Positions 33,634 through 44,968 are shown, numbered from the stretch's first letter. The stretch: 64,000 nt of DNA from Cytobacillus oceanisediminis 2691 (GCF_007678455.1 NZ_VEEP01000003.1:387569-451568); one strand, 5' to 3'. Notes: generated from the letters alone by a model not told the origin. Program-made: numbers and translations.

Positions 33634-34083
33634 CTAGACTGCTAATGTAAATTGCTTCATAAGATTCTTAATCATCGGATTCAGCTTCTCTGGCAAATCA
33701 TTCACATGAAAAAAGCGGGTCCCTTCCGTTTCCACTCCATCTGCTTTCAATTCTCCACCTTTAATATCCCTAGTCATATACGCAACTGTTACCGAATAAA
33801 ACTCATCCCCGTTTGGCAGCTTTACATAGTGCTCCTTACCCGAGAAAACTCCAACCAGTTCTAGTCTCCCTATTTCGAGCCCAGTTTCTTCGAACACTTC
33901 ACGTCTGCCTGCATCCTCTGTCGACTCCCCTAATTCAAGAAAACCTCCTGGAACACCCCACTGTCCGTCGTGACGTTTCTGCAATAAAAACTCTCCATTT
34001 TCGTTGATCACTGCCACTGCTGTTCCCACTAAAATAAGCGGCTGGTGGCCAATCACCTTCCGCAAATCCTCGATATATCCCAT
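33634..34083 (-). CDS. Nudix hydrolase
   Basis: 149 residues from ATG 34083 after GGAGG. Nudix box GGFLELGESTEDAG then RREVFEETGL. The first gene of the operon with the membrane protein and a further Nudix enzyme. Resembles ADP-ribose or MutT-type enzymes of Bacillus; substrate unknown. Confidence 0.87.
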   Translation of the reverse strand: MGYIEDLRKVIGHQPLILVGTAVAVINENGEFLLQKRHDGQWGVPGGFLELGESTEDAGRREVFEETGLEIGRLELVGVFSGKEHYVKLPNGDEFYSVTVAYMTRDIKGGELKADGVETEGTRFFHVNDLPEKLNPMIKNLMKQFTLAV

Positions 34084-34220
34084 GACAACCTCCAATAGGT
34101 AAAAATTAACTAGTTAAACAAGATTCGACAGCGCCTTGCCATTTCCTTCTTTTTCCCAAATTTAATATAGAATTTAACTGCTAGTAATTCTAAATTGTGT
34201 CCGTTAATCTCTTCTATAAG

Positions 34221-34700
34221 AGAAACTTTTCCTCTTGTTCTCGCTCTTTTTGTCAGTCATAAAGGCTATGTTGGACACTTTTCCTCTGGTTCTCACCCTT
34301 TCTGTCCGTCATCATGGCAGTGACGGACACTTTTCCTCTGATTCTCACTTTTTCTGTCCGTCATCAAGGCTATGACGGACACTTTTCCTCTTATGCCCGC
34401 TCTTTTTGTCCATCATCAAGGTTATGATGGACACTTTTTCTCTTATTCTCGCTCTTTCTGTCCGTTATCAAGGCTATGATGGACACTTCTCCTCTAATTT
34501 TCGCTCTTTTTGTACATCATCAAGGTTATGATGGACACTTTTTCTCTTATTCTCACTTTTTCTGTCCGTCATCAAGGCTATGACGGACACTTTTCCTCTT
34601 ATGCCCACTCTTTTTGTCCATCATCAAGGTTATGATGGACACTTTTTCTCTCAATCTCGCTCTTTTTATCCATCTTCAACGCTATAAAGGAAACTTCCTC
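34221..34700. repeat. 52-bp tandem hairpin array R2 (about 10 units)
   Basis: GGACAC-type anchors start at 34221 (degenerate), 34273, 34325, 34377, 34429, 34481, 34533, 34585, 34637 and 34689 (degenerate), exactly 52 apart. Each unit holds TGTCCGTCA-loop-TGACGGACA or TGTCCATCA-loop-TGATGGACA, where both arms change together. The spacer is TTTTCCTCTTATTCTCGCTC-like. It lies between same-strand genes. Confidence 0.95.
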
Positions 34701-34725
34701 CTGTTCTTGCCAGATCAAGATAAAT

Positions 34726-34749
34726 AGCACTACCCAATCGGGCAGTGCT
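34726..34749 (-). terminator. Terminator of the methyltransferase gene
   Basis: AGCACT-G-CCC pairs with GGG-T-AGTGCT, followed on the minus strand by ATTTATC. It lies ten bases after the stop codon. Confidence 0.7.
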
Positions 34750-34758
34750 AAGTACATT

Positions 34759-35391
34759 TTAATTTGTTCTAGTAATTATAATGACACCGCCACAGTGGGA
34801 CATCGGCTGAAATTCCAACTTACATTCCTCTTTCAACATAGATTGCAATTCGTCAAAAACAAAGTAAAATTCATCATCGTCCCAGAATTCAATGCTGTCA
34901 TGTTTGCAGGATTCAAGCTGCTGCCTGGTTCCAAAAGCGATATCCCCAATCAGAATTTTGCCTTCCTCTTTCAGCATCGGCAATAACATTTGGATAAACC
35001 GTCCTTTTTCGTTGTCGGTTAAATGATGCAATGCATATGTACTGACAATGTAGTCATACTTCTTCGCCTGGATATACTCAGGAAGTCCGTTTGTAATATC
35101 CCATTCTGCCAGGTTGGCATCCGGCATTTTGGGTTGCGCTAGTGCAATCATCTGTGATGAAAAATCAATTCCATCTATCTGATGTCCATGGTCATACAGC
35201 TTGGATGTCAAAACTCCCGTACCAAAACCAATATCTATAACCCTTGCATTTTCTTGTCCCATCACTTCATTAAAAATGGTATTCAAGATAACTCTATACC
35301 CGGCGAATGGGTATACACCGTTTTCCTCGCTTACCTGCACGGTCTTGTCATATCCATCTGCCCATAAATCAAAGCCCTGTTTGCTTAACAT
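34759..35391 (-). CDS. Class I SAM-dependent methyltransferase (YrrT-like group)
   Basis: 210 residues with VIDIGFGTGVLTSKL (motif I, about 51-65), IDGIDFSSQMI, and YIVSTYALHHLTDNEKG, a signature shared with the YrrT protein encoded at 48904-49551. Probably a paralogue with a different substrate. Upstream on the same strand is the metalloprotease. Confidence 0.82.
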   Translation of the reverse strand: MLSKQGFDLWADGYDKTVQVSEENGVYPFAGYRVILNTIFNEVMGQENARVIDIGFGTGVLTSKLYDHGHQIDGIDFSSQMIALAQPKMPDANLAEWDITNGLPEYIQAKKYDYIVSTYALHHLTDNEKGRFIQMLLPMLKEEGKILIGDIAFGTRQQLESCKHDSIEFWDDDEFYFVFDELQSMLKEECKLEFQPMSHCGGVIIITRTN

Positions 35392-35410
35392 GGACTCCCC
35401 TCCTCTGTTC

Positions 35411-36338
35411 TCATCTGACGCTATCCAACCTTTGATAATAATCTAAAACATCTTTTTCGAAAACAGCTATCGGCTTCCCTGTCAGCTGTTCCAACGCCAC
35501 ATAGAAATCCTCTGTTTCTTTTGTTCTATCAATCAATTCATCAACAACATTTATCCCATATTCCTTGATCAGATAATTCACAGTAAAATAACTTTGCAAA
35601 TAGGGTTCCGAGATACCAGCATGACGCGCTTCATGGAAATCATTGTCCCAACTGATCTCTTTAAGAGGCAGTGCTTCGTATGGATTGGAATCGAAGCTAA
35701 CTTCTGTTTTGTCATTTCCTACATACTCAGCTATTCCCTCAAGGAACCAGGTCGGAAAAAGATCACCAAAGGTTTCCGCTTCAGCTATTTTCATGAAAGT
35801 GGTGTAATGGGCGTACTCATGCAAAATTGATTTTTGAAAGAAATACAGCGGTGTTTCTAGCTCCTGTAAGATCCCTTCCAAGTACTCAGGGTCAACACTT
35901 ACAGCAATGACCTTCTCAAAATCAGAATAATATCCTGAAGCTTCCTCAATCTTAGAATCCTGTACAATATCCTCTTTACTCATAAAAATCAAATCGATGG
36001 GAACGTTTTTAGTGCCGCCAAAAAGTTCGGCTGTTTTCTCCTCAGCCCATTTCAGCGTTTCGATTGTCAAGGGAATCAGTTCTTTGTCCTTTTCCTGATA
36101 GTAAATGGAAACTTGTTTATACTGCTTGTTCTTGCCTGCAGCTTTATACTCTTTTTCCAATTCACTGTCAAAGTTCTGATTGAAAAAAGATTTCGCAATC
36201 ACCAAAAAGCTTGAATGTTCACCTGTTCGCTCATTGAATTCATCTTGAAAGGATTTCGCCATTCCGACCCATCTGCTTAAATAAAAACCAAAGATGATTG
36301 CAGGGATGATCAGCCATACCCTTCTTTTAGCACCCTTC
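35411..36338 (-). CDS. Membrane-anchored zinc metalloprotease-like protein (HEYAH)
   Basis: 309 residues (GTG start, frame 36340-36338). N-terminal membrane helix at about 8-24, then an external domain. The zinc site is LHEYAHY (HExxH, about residue 174) with FLEGIAEYVG 25-30 residues later giving the third ligand Glu, the gluzincin arrangement of Peptidase_MA-like proteins. Substrate unknown. The GTG start overlaps the stop of the 46-residue gene upstream, a sign of coupling. Confidence 0.8.
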
Positions 36339-36477
36339 ACTCGTTGCCTCTATTCACTTGCTCTTCAAGCAAAGAGATAATCCTGTCATTCTGCTCGATC
36401 ATTTTCTCATTCTGCTGCCTTAGCTTTGTAAAATCAAACATGAAAACTAGTAATATAATAGCTAAAAAAATTGTCAT
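36337..36477 (-). CDS. 46-residue membrane protein coupled to the metalloprotease
   Basis: ATG 36477 follows GGAGTGGGG. The product starts with a hydrophobic helix (IFLAIILLVFMF) and continues with a coiled-coil-like stretch (LRQQNEKMIEQNDRIISLL) ending EEQVNRGNE. Its TGA overlaps the GTG of the protease gene. It may assist or regulate the protease. Family unknown. Confidence 0.7.
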   Translation of the reverse strand: MTIFLAIILLVFMFDFTKLRQQNEKMIEQNDRIISLLEEQVNRGNE

Positions 36478-36489
36478 TTCCCCACTCCT

Positions 36490-36613
36490 TCACAATAGCC
36501 AGCTGATCACATCGTTGAGAGCGTAGGCAATATAGTCAGGCTGTAACTCTGACCGAATCACTTCATCCCACAGTACCATCCCGGTGGATAAAAACTGCCT
36601 GGAGACGTTTCAT
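36490..36613 (-). pseudogene. Remnant of a HAD-family phosphatase gene
   Basis: One frame begins MKRLQAVFIHRDGTVG, resembling the FIDRDGT catalytic start of HAD phosphatases with Asp replaced by His, then stops. The overlapping second frame encodes VIRSELQPDYIAYALNDV and ISWLL, like a HAD C-terminus. It looks as if the middle of the gene was deleted with a frame change. Confidence 0.45.
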
Positions 36614-36727
36614 TTTCACCAACAATCTCTCCCTATGAATACTTACTATCATCATAACATTCCAGATTTTAGATGAATATCCATTTATTATAAAAAAATT
36701 CGCCGCTGTCCACTTTTTCATGAATAT

Positions 36728-36760
36728 AAAAAAATCCCATCGCAACATGCGAGAGGATTT
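36728..36760 (-). terminator. Terminator after ccdC
   Basis: On the minus strand AAATCC...CGCA pairs with TGCG...GGATTT, followed by seven T. It lies 18 bases after the ccdC stop. Confidence 0.75.
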
Positions 36761-36777
36761 CTATAGATTATTGCCGG

Positions 36778-37245
36778 TCATCCATGCAGTTCATTATGCA
36801 GCTTTTTGTACTGCATATACATAGCAACCCGCCATGGTACAATCATTCCGAATGCCAGGATCCAGAACATACCGCTAAGTTCGCCAACATCTATGGTACT
36901 GCTGAGAACGAGCTTGGCTATTACGCGGACTATCAATAGACCGATTAATATGAAAACAAAAGCTTTGGACCTTTTAAGAAAAATTTCCCGGCCGCGCACT
37001 TCAAATTGCGATGTTTTGATCAGCAGGATCGAGAATAACATTCCTACTGTAAGTGCCTCAAGAATCTGTAAAAAATGCACCCGGAACATCGGGAAGATAA
37101 ACATGAGGGCACCGGTACTCATGAAAATTGGCGGCAAAATGATTTTCTTGGCTGATGCTGGTTTTTTTGCTGCCTTCATCCTCATGACTGTCACGAAGAT
37201 TGCCATGCCAACTGCGCCAACTGTAGATGCCAGAACATAATTCAT
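36778..37245 (-). CDS. ccdC: CcdC (YneJ) membrane protein, cytochrome c maturation cluster
   Basis: 155 residues with five membrane helices and the motif ILPPIFMSTGALMFIFP typical of this DUF1453-type family. In B. subtilis the gene follows ccdA and yneI; it is not essential for cytochrome c formation. Same order here: ccdA, yneI, ccdC. Confidence 0.88.
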   Translation of the reverse strand: MNYVLASTVGAVGMAIFVTVMRMKAAKKPASAKKIILPPIFMSTGALMFIFPMFRVHFLQILEALTVGMLFSILLIKTSQFEVRGREIFLKRSKAFVFILIGLLIVRVIAKLVLSSTIDVGELSGMFWILAFGMIVPWRVAMYMQYKKLHNELHG

Positions 37246-37291
37246 CTATATTTCATCCCTTATTTTTAGATTACCCTATTATTATAATGAA

Positions 37292-37326
37292 AAATAGCCA
37301 TTTAAGATACACTTAAATGGCTATTA
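37292..37326 (-). terminator. Terminator between yneI and ccdC
   Basis: AATAGCCATTTAAG pairs with CTTAAATGGCTATT around a short loop, right after the yneI stop codon. T follow on either strand. Confidence 0.8.
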
Positions 37327-37327
37327 T

Positions 37328-37687
37328 TTATCTTAGAACTCTTGATACTGAGTCGACTACCTGGGAATCATCAAACGGCTTAACAATAAAATCCTTAGCT
37401 CCCGCTTCGATTGCATCCACCACCATCTTCTGCTGGCCCATCGCTGAGCACATGATGATTTTTGCATCCTTGAAATCCTTTTTGATTTCTTTTACTGCAT
37501 CCAGGCCGCTCATTTCAGGCATTGTTATATCCATTGTCACTAGATCGGGCTTAAGCTCGCGATATAGCATGACTGCCTCACGTCCGTTTTCAGCTTCTCC
37601 TACTATTTCGTGATTCGCTTTCCTCAGAATATTGGTTAAGGTGATCCTCATAAATTTTGCGTCGTCAACTATCAAAATTCTGGCCAT
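37328..37687 (-). CDS. yneI: CheY-like receiver protein YneI (CcdB)
   Basis: 119 residues, one receiver domain: acidic pair VDD (about 8-9), phosphate-accepting Asp in LVTMDITMPEMSG (about 54), Thr/Ser at IIMCSAMGQ and Lys in FIVKPFD. No output domain. Start ATG 37687 follows GGGGAGG; the frame to 37708 is longer without support. It lies between ccdA and ccdC as in B. subtilis; its partner kinase is unknown. Confidence 0.92.
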   Translation of the reverse strand: MARILIVDDAKFMRITLTNILRKANHEIVGEAENGREAVMLYRELKPDLVTMDITMPEMSGLDAVKEIKKDFKDAKIIMCSAMGQQKMVVDAIEAGAKDFIVKPFDDSQVVDSVSRVLR

Positions 37688-37830
37688 TATATCCTCCCCG
37701 ACAATCACAACAAGTATATTTTATCTGTAAAAATTCCCCTTAATTACTATATAACTATAAATAGTCATTATTTTCAATGTAAAGACACCGACAAAATTCT
37801 CATATACAGAAACGGAGGATTATCTCATCT

Positions 37831-38538
37831 TTAAAATCCTGTGAAATCGCCAAATAACATGGATAGAACTGAAATCAATTTTGTCATCCAGTCAAAGAAT
37901 AGCATGACTCCCACCAGAATCATGATATAACCGCCGATTTTCACTATTTTTATATTATGCTTGCGGATCCACTGCATTCTTCCGATAAAGAAAGAAAGAA
38001 TGAAGAATGGAATCGCGAATCCGAGAGTGTAAGCGATCATATAAAGCATGCCCGAGCCGGGATTCGAGCTTGCAAGCAGGATGACAGATGCAAGAATGGG
38101 GCCAGTACACGGTGTCCAGCCAGCAGCAAATGCCATTCCAATCAAAGATGATCCAAAATAACCGGATGGGCGGTTCTTGAATTCAAATTTACGATCCTTC
38201 ATCAAGAACTCTGGCTTAAAGAATCCAATCACCATCAATCCGAAAGCGACAATGAAAATTGCCCCAAGCTGACGGATAAGGTCCTGGTACTGGATAAAAA
38301 ATTGGCCTACGTAAGAGGTCCCGAAGCCGATTGCAATGAAAATGACCGAGAAGCCAAGCAGGAAAAACAAGGTGTGGAGCAAACTCCTTTTTTGCAGCAT
38401 TGCGTTTTCACTTTTCAATTCCCCTACCGACATACCTGTAATATAGGATAAGAAAGCGGGGTACAGCGGTAAACAGCATGGAGAAATAAAGCTTAGGAAG
38501 CCAGCTCCCATAGCGATAAAAATATTAATATCTGACAT
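37831..38538 (-). CDS. ccdA: CcdA thiol-disulfide membrane transporter for cytochrome c maturation
   Basis: 235 residues, six helices. The redox Cys pair is visible as [16 protein letters not shown] (helix 1, with an extra Cys) and [11 protein letters not shown] (helix 4), each with its Pro. CcdA passes reducing power from thioredoxin to outer thiol proteins such as ResA and StoA, serving cytochrome c and spore synthesis. Start ATG 38538 follows GGAG at eight bases. Confidence 0.92.
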   Translation of the reverse strand: MSDINIFIAMGAGFLSFISPCCLPLYPAFLSYITGMSVGELKSENAMLQKRSLLHTLFFLLGFSVIFIAIGFGTSYVGQFFIQYQDLIRQLGAIFIVAFGLMVIGFFKPEFLMKDRKFEFKNRPSGYFGSSLIGMAFAAGWTPCTGPILASVILLASSNPGSGMLYMIAYTLGFAIPFFILSFFIGRMQWIRKHNIKIVKIGGYIMILVGVMLFFDWMTKLISVLSMLFGDFTGF

Positions 38539-38828
38539 CATTCCATCTCCAGTCCATATTCGATAGTCCCATTCTAACAAATTATTTTCACTATTATCAT
38601 AGTTCAACTGTGAACAATTTATTAATTCTATAAAAATGATGTTTAACTTTAAAAAAACTGGGTAATTAACTTTAGTGTCTTATTTTTACAGGAAAATATT
38701 TTACAAATGTTTCTTTTGAAATTTGCCAGTATATGCTATATACTAATATAGCACTTGTAATAATTTCTATATTTATAACGATTTTACATAATATACTGTT
38801 GAAACATATAACAGAGAGGATTTTCAAA

Positions 38829-38999
38829 TTGTCTAAAGAGCAACTGATCACCCTTATAGAGAAAAAACGGGAAGAACTGATTGAAATCGCATCGAAGAAC
38901 GGCTTGAGTTCCACTATTGCCATTCATTACAGCCAGGAACTCGATGAACTGTTGAACGAATATAATCGCGTCTATATTAAAAAAATTGCAGCCCATTAA
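38829..38999 (+). CDS. ynzD: Spo0E-like aspartyl-phosphate phosphatase YnzD
   Basis: 56 residues from TTG 38829 after AGAGAGGAT. Two helices with KKREELIEIASKNGLSS and SQELDELLNEY, the S-X-E-L-D signature of the Spo0E family that removes phosphate from Spo0A and delays sporulation. B. subtilis has ynzD at the same place, next to ccdA. A longer frame from 38733 would add a hydrophobic N-terminus and is less likely. Confidence 0.82.
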   Translation: MSKEQLITLIEKKREELIEIASKNGLSSTIAIHYSQELDELLNEYNRVYIKKIAAH

Positions 39000-39037
39000 A
39001 AAACAGCTAAACGCAGCAAGCGTTGTAGCTGTTTTAT
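38998..39037. terminator. Terminator shared by ynzD and the ABC exporter operon
   Basis: AAAACAGCT-AACGC...GCGTT-AGCTGTTTT stem followed by ATTTTTATT. It lies between convergent genes. Confidence 0.8.
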
Positions 39038-39042
39038 TTTTA

Positions 39043-40842
39043 TTATCCCACAACATCCTCTAACCGCTCAACTGAACCATTCTGAAGCAGATACATCTTA
39101 TGGTAAAGTCCCTGTTGGGATATCAATTCCTGATGTGTCCCTCGCTCTACGATTTCCCCGTGATGAAGGACAATGATCTGGTCTGCATCCTGGATCGTTG
39201 AAAGTCTGTGTGCGATGGCAATCGTTGTCCTGCCTTTTCGCATGTTGGACAACGCTGTTTGGATAGCTTCTTCCGTTTCGGTATCAATGTTTGCCGTCGC
39301 TTCGTCGAGAACAAGGACTTTTGGATTGGCAGCGATTGTCCTTGCAAATGCGATCAGCTGCCTTTGTCCGCTGGAAAAAGTGGATCCCCTCTCCGTCACC
39401 TTGTGTGCATAACCATTTTCAAGTTTGTTGATAAAAGTGTCAGCCTGGACGAATTCAGCCGCTTGCTTGATATCCTCATCACTCAAATCCTGATTATGCA
39501 ATCTGATGTTATCCCCGATTGTGCCGTAGAACAAGAATGGATCCTGCAGTACAAGTCCCATTTTATTCCGAAGCTCATTCACCGGGTAATTCTTGATGGA
39601 ATGACCATCGATCAAAATCTCACCGCGCTCAAATTCATAGAAACGCATCAGCAGATTGATGATCGAACTTTTTCCGCTGCCGGTATGGCCGACAAATGCA
39701 ATGGTCTCACCAGGTTTTACGGCAAAACTGATATTTTTTAATACATCCCGCTTGCCATCATATGAAAAGCTGACATCCTTAAATTCAATTTTGCCATCAT
39801 TAATTTTGTCCTTTTCCGTTCCATACTGTGCCGGAGCCAATTCCTCTTCATCCAGCAGCTTGAACACACGTGAAGCAGCAACAATCGCCTGCTGATACAT
39901 GGAAAGCCGCATCATCATGTTGTTCACCGGTTCAAAAAAACGATCAAGATAATTGATAAATGCGTAAAGCACTCCGATTTCAATCGGGCTGTCAAAGGAA
40001 GTGATCCCGAAAAAGCTAAGCACAATGATCAACGCAAGAATATACACCAGGTCAACCGCCGGTCGCAATAGCAGTCCATCCGCCTTGATGTTTCTCATCC
40101 CCGCCTCAAAATGCTTGTCATTTATGTCACCAAATTCCCTTTTCAGTCTCTCTTCCTGACGGAATATCTGGATAATGGACATCCCCTGGAGGGATTCGCT
40201 AAGCTTTGCATTCAATTGACTGAGCCGCTCACGCATATCCTGGTAAAACTTTGAACTCAACTTCCTGTATAAGCTCATAATGAATACAATGAACGGTAGA
40301 ATAAGCATCGTAAACAAGGCCAGTTTAACGTTCAGGATGAACATCGCGACAAAGATTCCGAACAACAAAATCCCGCTCTGGATAAAGGTCGCTATGACAC
40401 TGACAAACATATCCTTGATCGCCTCAGTATCATTCGTGACCCTGGAAACAAGCGAACCTGCAGGAGTTTTATCAAAATACTTCAAACCCAATTGCTGAAC
40501 CTTCGTAAAGACATCAATCCTCATCTGCTGAATGATTTTAAGCGCGATTTCCTGGAATTTTAAAAGCTGAAAATAGGAAACAAGCACATTGAGGACCTGG
40601 ATGCCGATATACGCTGAACCAAGCAGTAATAAAGGTTGGAACGGCAAATACCCTTCCCTCAAGTAATCATCGATAAAAATCTTCACTAAAATCGGTCCAA
40701 GTACATCCCCAATCGTCGCGAACAGCAGGAATCCAAATGCGACAGAAATCATTTTTATATGCGGCTTAGCATAAGCAAGAAGCCTGAACAGCACCGACCG
40801 CTGTTCTTTTGCGTTTAATACAGGCGTTCTGTCCATGGTCAC
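39043..40842 (-). CDS. bmrD: ABC exporter half-transporter, catalytic subunit (BmrD/YheH-like)
   Basis: 599 residues: six-helix membrane domain (about 20-330) and ATPase domain. Walker A VGHTGSGKSS, signature FSSGQRQLIA, Walker B VLVLDEATANID with the catalytic Glu, and AHRLSTI. Its partner at 40839-42587 has the degenerate site, so this is the active half of a heterodimeric drug exporter as in B. subtilis BmrCD. The ATG overlaps the partner's stop by four bases. Confidence 0.85.
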   Translation of the reverse strand: MTMDRTPVLNAKEQRSVLFRLLAYAKPHIKMISVAFGFLLFATIGDVLGPILVKIFIDDYLREGYLPFQPLLLLGSAYIGIQVLNVLVSYFQLLKFQEIALKIIQQMRIDVFTKVQQLGLKYFDKTPAGSLVSRVTNDTEAIKDMFVSVIATFIQSGILLFGIFVAMFILNVKLALFTMLILPFIVFIMSLYRKLSSKFYQDMRERLSQLNAKLSESLQGMSIIQIFRQEERLKREFGDINDKHFEAGMRNIKADGLLLRPAVDLVYILALIIVLSFFGITSFDSPIEIGVLYAFINYLDRFFEPVNNMMMRLSMYQQAIVAASRVFKLLDEEELAPAQYGTEKDKINDGKIEFKDVSFSYDGKRDVLKNISFAVKPGETIAFVGHTGSGKSSIINLLMRFYEFERGEILIDGHSIKNYPVNELRNKMGLVLQDPFLFYGTIGDNIRLHNQDLSDEDIKQAAEFVQADTFINKLENGYAHKVTERGSTFSSGQRQLIAFARTIAANPKVLVLDEATANIDTETEEAIQTALSNMRKGRTTIAIAHRLSTIQDADQIIVLHHGEIVERGTHQELISQQGLYHKMYLLQNGSVERLEDVVG

Positions 40843-42587
40843 CCTCCCTTCTCGACAAGTTCTTCAAGCTGCTGTCTCAAATACATGTCTTTGTACCAGC
40901 CATCTTCCTCCATTAACTGGTCATGCGTACCACGTTCAGCTATTCGGCCATCTTCAAGGACAATGATCAAGTCCGCATGATGGATCGCACTTAAACGATG
41001 AGCAGTGATAATCGTGGTTTTATCTTTCCGATTTTCTTTTAGTGCTGAGAGAATCTGTTCCTCGGTCTTAGCATCGACGGCCGATAGTGAATCATCGAGT
41101 ACCAGGATTTCAGGATTCATCACAAGAGCACGCGCTATCGAGATCCTTTGCTTCTGGCCTCCTGACAGAGAAACGCCGCGCTCCCCGACAACTGTCTGGT
41201 AGCCATCAGTAAATTCAAGAATGTCCTCATGGATGTTCGCCACTCTGGCCGAATTATGGATGACAGCCCTCTCGACAGATGGATTCGCAAAAGCGATGTT
41301 TTCTTCGACTGTGGCTGAAAAGAGGAAGTGATCCTGCGGAACATAACCGATTGCCTGCCTCAGCCTGTCAATCTTATAATCCTCGATGTTCCTGCCGCCA
41401 ATGGAGATGCTTACATCCGAAAGATCGAATTCCCTGATCAGCAGCTTCAATAGGGTAGTTTTGCCTGCTCCCGTTTTCCCAACAATTCCGAGCGTCTGTC
41501 CTTTTCCAAGCCCAAATTTGACCTTTTTCAAAATCGGGTCCGTGTCGCCTGGATAAACAAATGTTTCAATATTATATTGAATATCTCCCTCTGGTACTAT
41601 GTCCAGTGCCTCGGCTTTGTCCTGAATATCAATCTGTTCATCAAGTAATGCAGAGACGCGGTCATACGACGCCCTCCCACGCTCGACAATATTAAAAAAC
41701 CAGCCGAATGCCAGCATCGGCCAAACCAACAATCCGAGATAGGATGTGAAGGAAACCAACTGACCGATCGTCAACTCCCCGTTTAGGACATATCTTGATC
41801 CAAACGCAATTGACAGGAAAAAGGAGATTCCTACTATGATAGAGATCGTTGGGTCAAAAAGAGCATCTACTTTTGCAACGGAGATGTTCTTGTTCACGAC
41901 ATCCTCGGACTGCTTTCTAAAATCCTCGATATCTTCGCTTTCCTGGCCAAACGTTTTAATTACTTTTATACCAGTAATGCTTTCCTGGGTCTTGTCATTT
42001 AAATCCGAAAATGCTTCCTGTGCCTTATGGAATCTTTTATGAAGCATAGTTCCGTACCAGCTTGTCAGCATGGCCATGAACGGCATTGGAATCAAAGCGA
42101 TCAAGGTCAGCTTCCAGCTGATGGTCGCTGCCATGGCAATAATGACAAACCCGCCTGTCGAAACCGAGTCCACGAAGGTTAGAACCCCTGCACCTGCTGT
42201 CTGCTGGATTGCCGACAAGTCGTTCGTTGCATGTGCCATCAAGTCCCCTGTCCTTCTTTTTTGGTAAAAGGATTGCGACATGCTGGTAAAATGCGCATAC
42301 AAACGGTTTCTCAACAATCGGGACAGTTTTACCGCAGAACCGAAAATCATGATCCTCCAGTAATAACGAAGCGAATACATCGCCAGACCGGAACCAGCCA
42401 GCACGACAATCCATTTACCCAGCTTTCCAGCCGTAAGAGTCCCATTCGTAATTTCATCTACGATAATCCCGATTACCCGTGGAGGCACCAGCTGCAGCAT
42501 CGCTACGAACAGCAAAAGGAAAATCCCTGTTAGATAAGCTTTTTTCTCTGACTTAAAGTACCACAACAAATCCTTGAATACGCTCAT
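40839..42587 (-). CDS. bmrC: ABC exporter half-transporter with degenerate site (BmrC/YheI-like)
   Basis: 582 residues, same architecture: Walker A VGKTGAGKTT, signature LSGGQKQRIS, Walker B ILVLDDSLSAVD, where the catalytic Glu is Asp. This asymmetry marks one half of a heterodimer. Start ATG 42587 follows GGGGGAT. I looked for a BmrB-like leader peptide and terminator in the 200 bases upstream and saw none, so the antibiotic-sensing attenuation known for bmrCD may be absent. Confidence 0.85.
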   Translation of the reverse strand: MSVFKDLLWYFKSEKKAYLTGIFLLLFVAMLQLVPPRVIGIIVDEITNGTLTAGKLGKWIVVLAGSGLAMYSLRYYWRIMIFGSAVKLSRLLRNRLYAHFTSMSQSFYQKRRTGDLMAHATNDLSAIQQTAGAGVLTFVDSVSTGGFVIIAMAATISWKLTLIALIPMPFMAMLTSWYGTMLHKRFHKAQEAFSDLNDKTQESITGIKVIKTFGQESEDIEDFRKQSEDVVNKNISVAKVDALFDPTISIIVGISFFLSIAFGSRYVLNGELTIGQLVSFTSYLGLLVWPMLAFGWFFNIVERGRASYDRVSALLDEQIDIQDKAEALDIVPEGDIQYNIETFVYPGDTDPILKKVKFGLGKGQTLGIVGKTGAGKTTLLKLLIREFDLSDVSISIGGRNIEDYKIDRLRQAIGYVPQDHFLFSATVEENIAFANPSVERAVIHNSARVANIHEDILEFTDGYQTVVGERGVSLSGGQKQRISIARALVMNPEILVLDDSLSAVDAKTEEQILSALKENRKDKTTIITAHRLSAIHHADLIIVLEDGRIAERGTHDQLMEEDGWYKDMYLRQQLEELVEKGG

Positions 42588-42792
42588 ATGTATATCCCCC
42601 ATACGCCTCAAATGCTTAAATAGTTTAACAAATATTTGTAAAATGGGGAAGATTTTTTCTTTTACGAAAATCAGCTTTTTGGTATTCTTATCCTAAAAAG
42701 CGAACATTATCTATTTATTAGATTAAGAAAATACGGTTTTAATAGTTGAAGAATACAAAAATGATGTTATAATGACTATAAATTAATTTATT

Positions 42793-42859
42793 CACTCATA
42801 TAATCGCGGGGATATGGCCTGCAAGTTTCTACCGGATTACCGTAAATGATCTGACTATG

Positions 42860-42863
<4 letters not shown>
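42793..42863 (+). promoter_or_regulatory. Guanine-type purine riboswitch of xpt-pbuX
   Basis: CACTCATA at the start pairs with TATGAGTG at the end (P1). The loops carry TATAATCGCGGGGATATGGC and GTTTCTACCGG..CCGTAAAT, and the core reads CTGACTATG. The base that pairs with the ligand is C (GACTATG), which means guanine or hypoxanthine rather than adenine. Ligand binding would switch off xpt-pbuX. Confidence 0.95.
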
Positions 42864-44917
<2,054 letters not shown>

Positions 44918-44932
44918 GTTTATAGAAATGTA

Positions 44933-44968
44933 GAAAAGAGGTGCCAGCTTGTTAGCGCCTCTTTTCAT
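44933..44968 (+). terminator. Terminator of xpt-pbuX
   Basis: GAAAAGAGGTGC pairs with GCGCCTCTTTTC (one wobble), followed by ATTG. Located 16 bases after the pbuX stop. Confidence 0.8.

Noticed and set aside
38733-38828. Membrane-anchored version of YnzD from 38733
   Set aside because: No ribosome site at 38733, while TTG 38829 has one and gives the usual Spo0E-like length.
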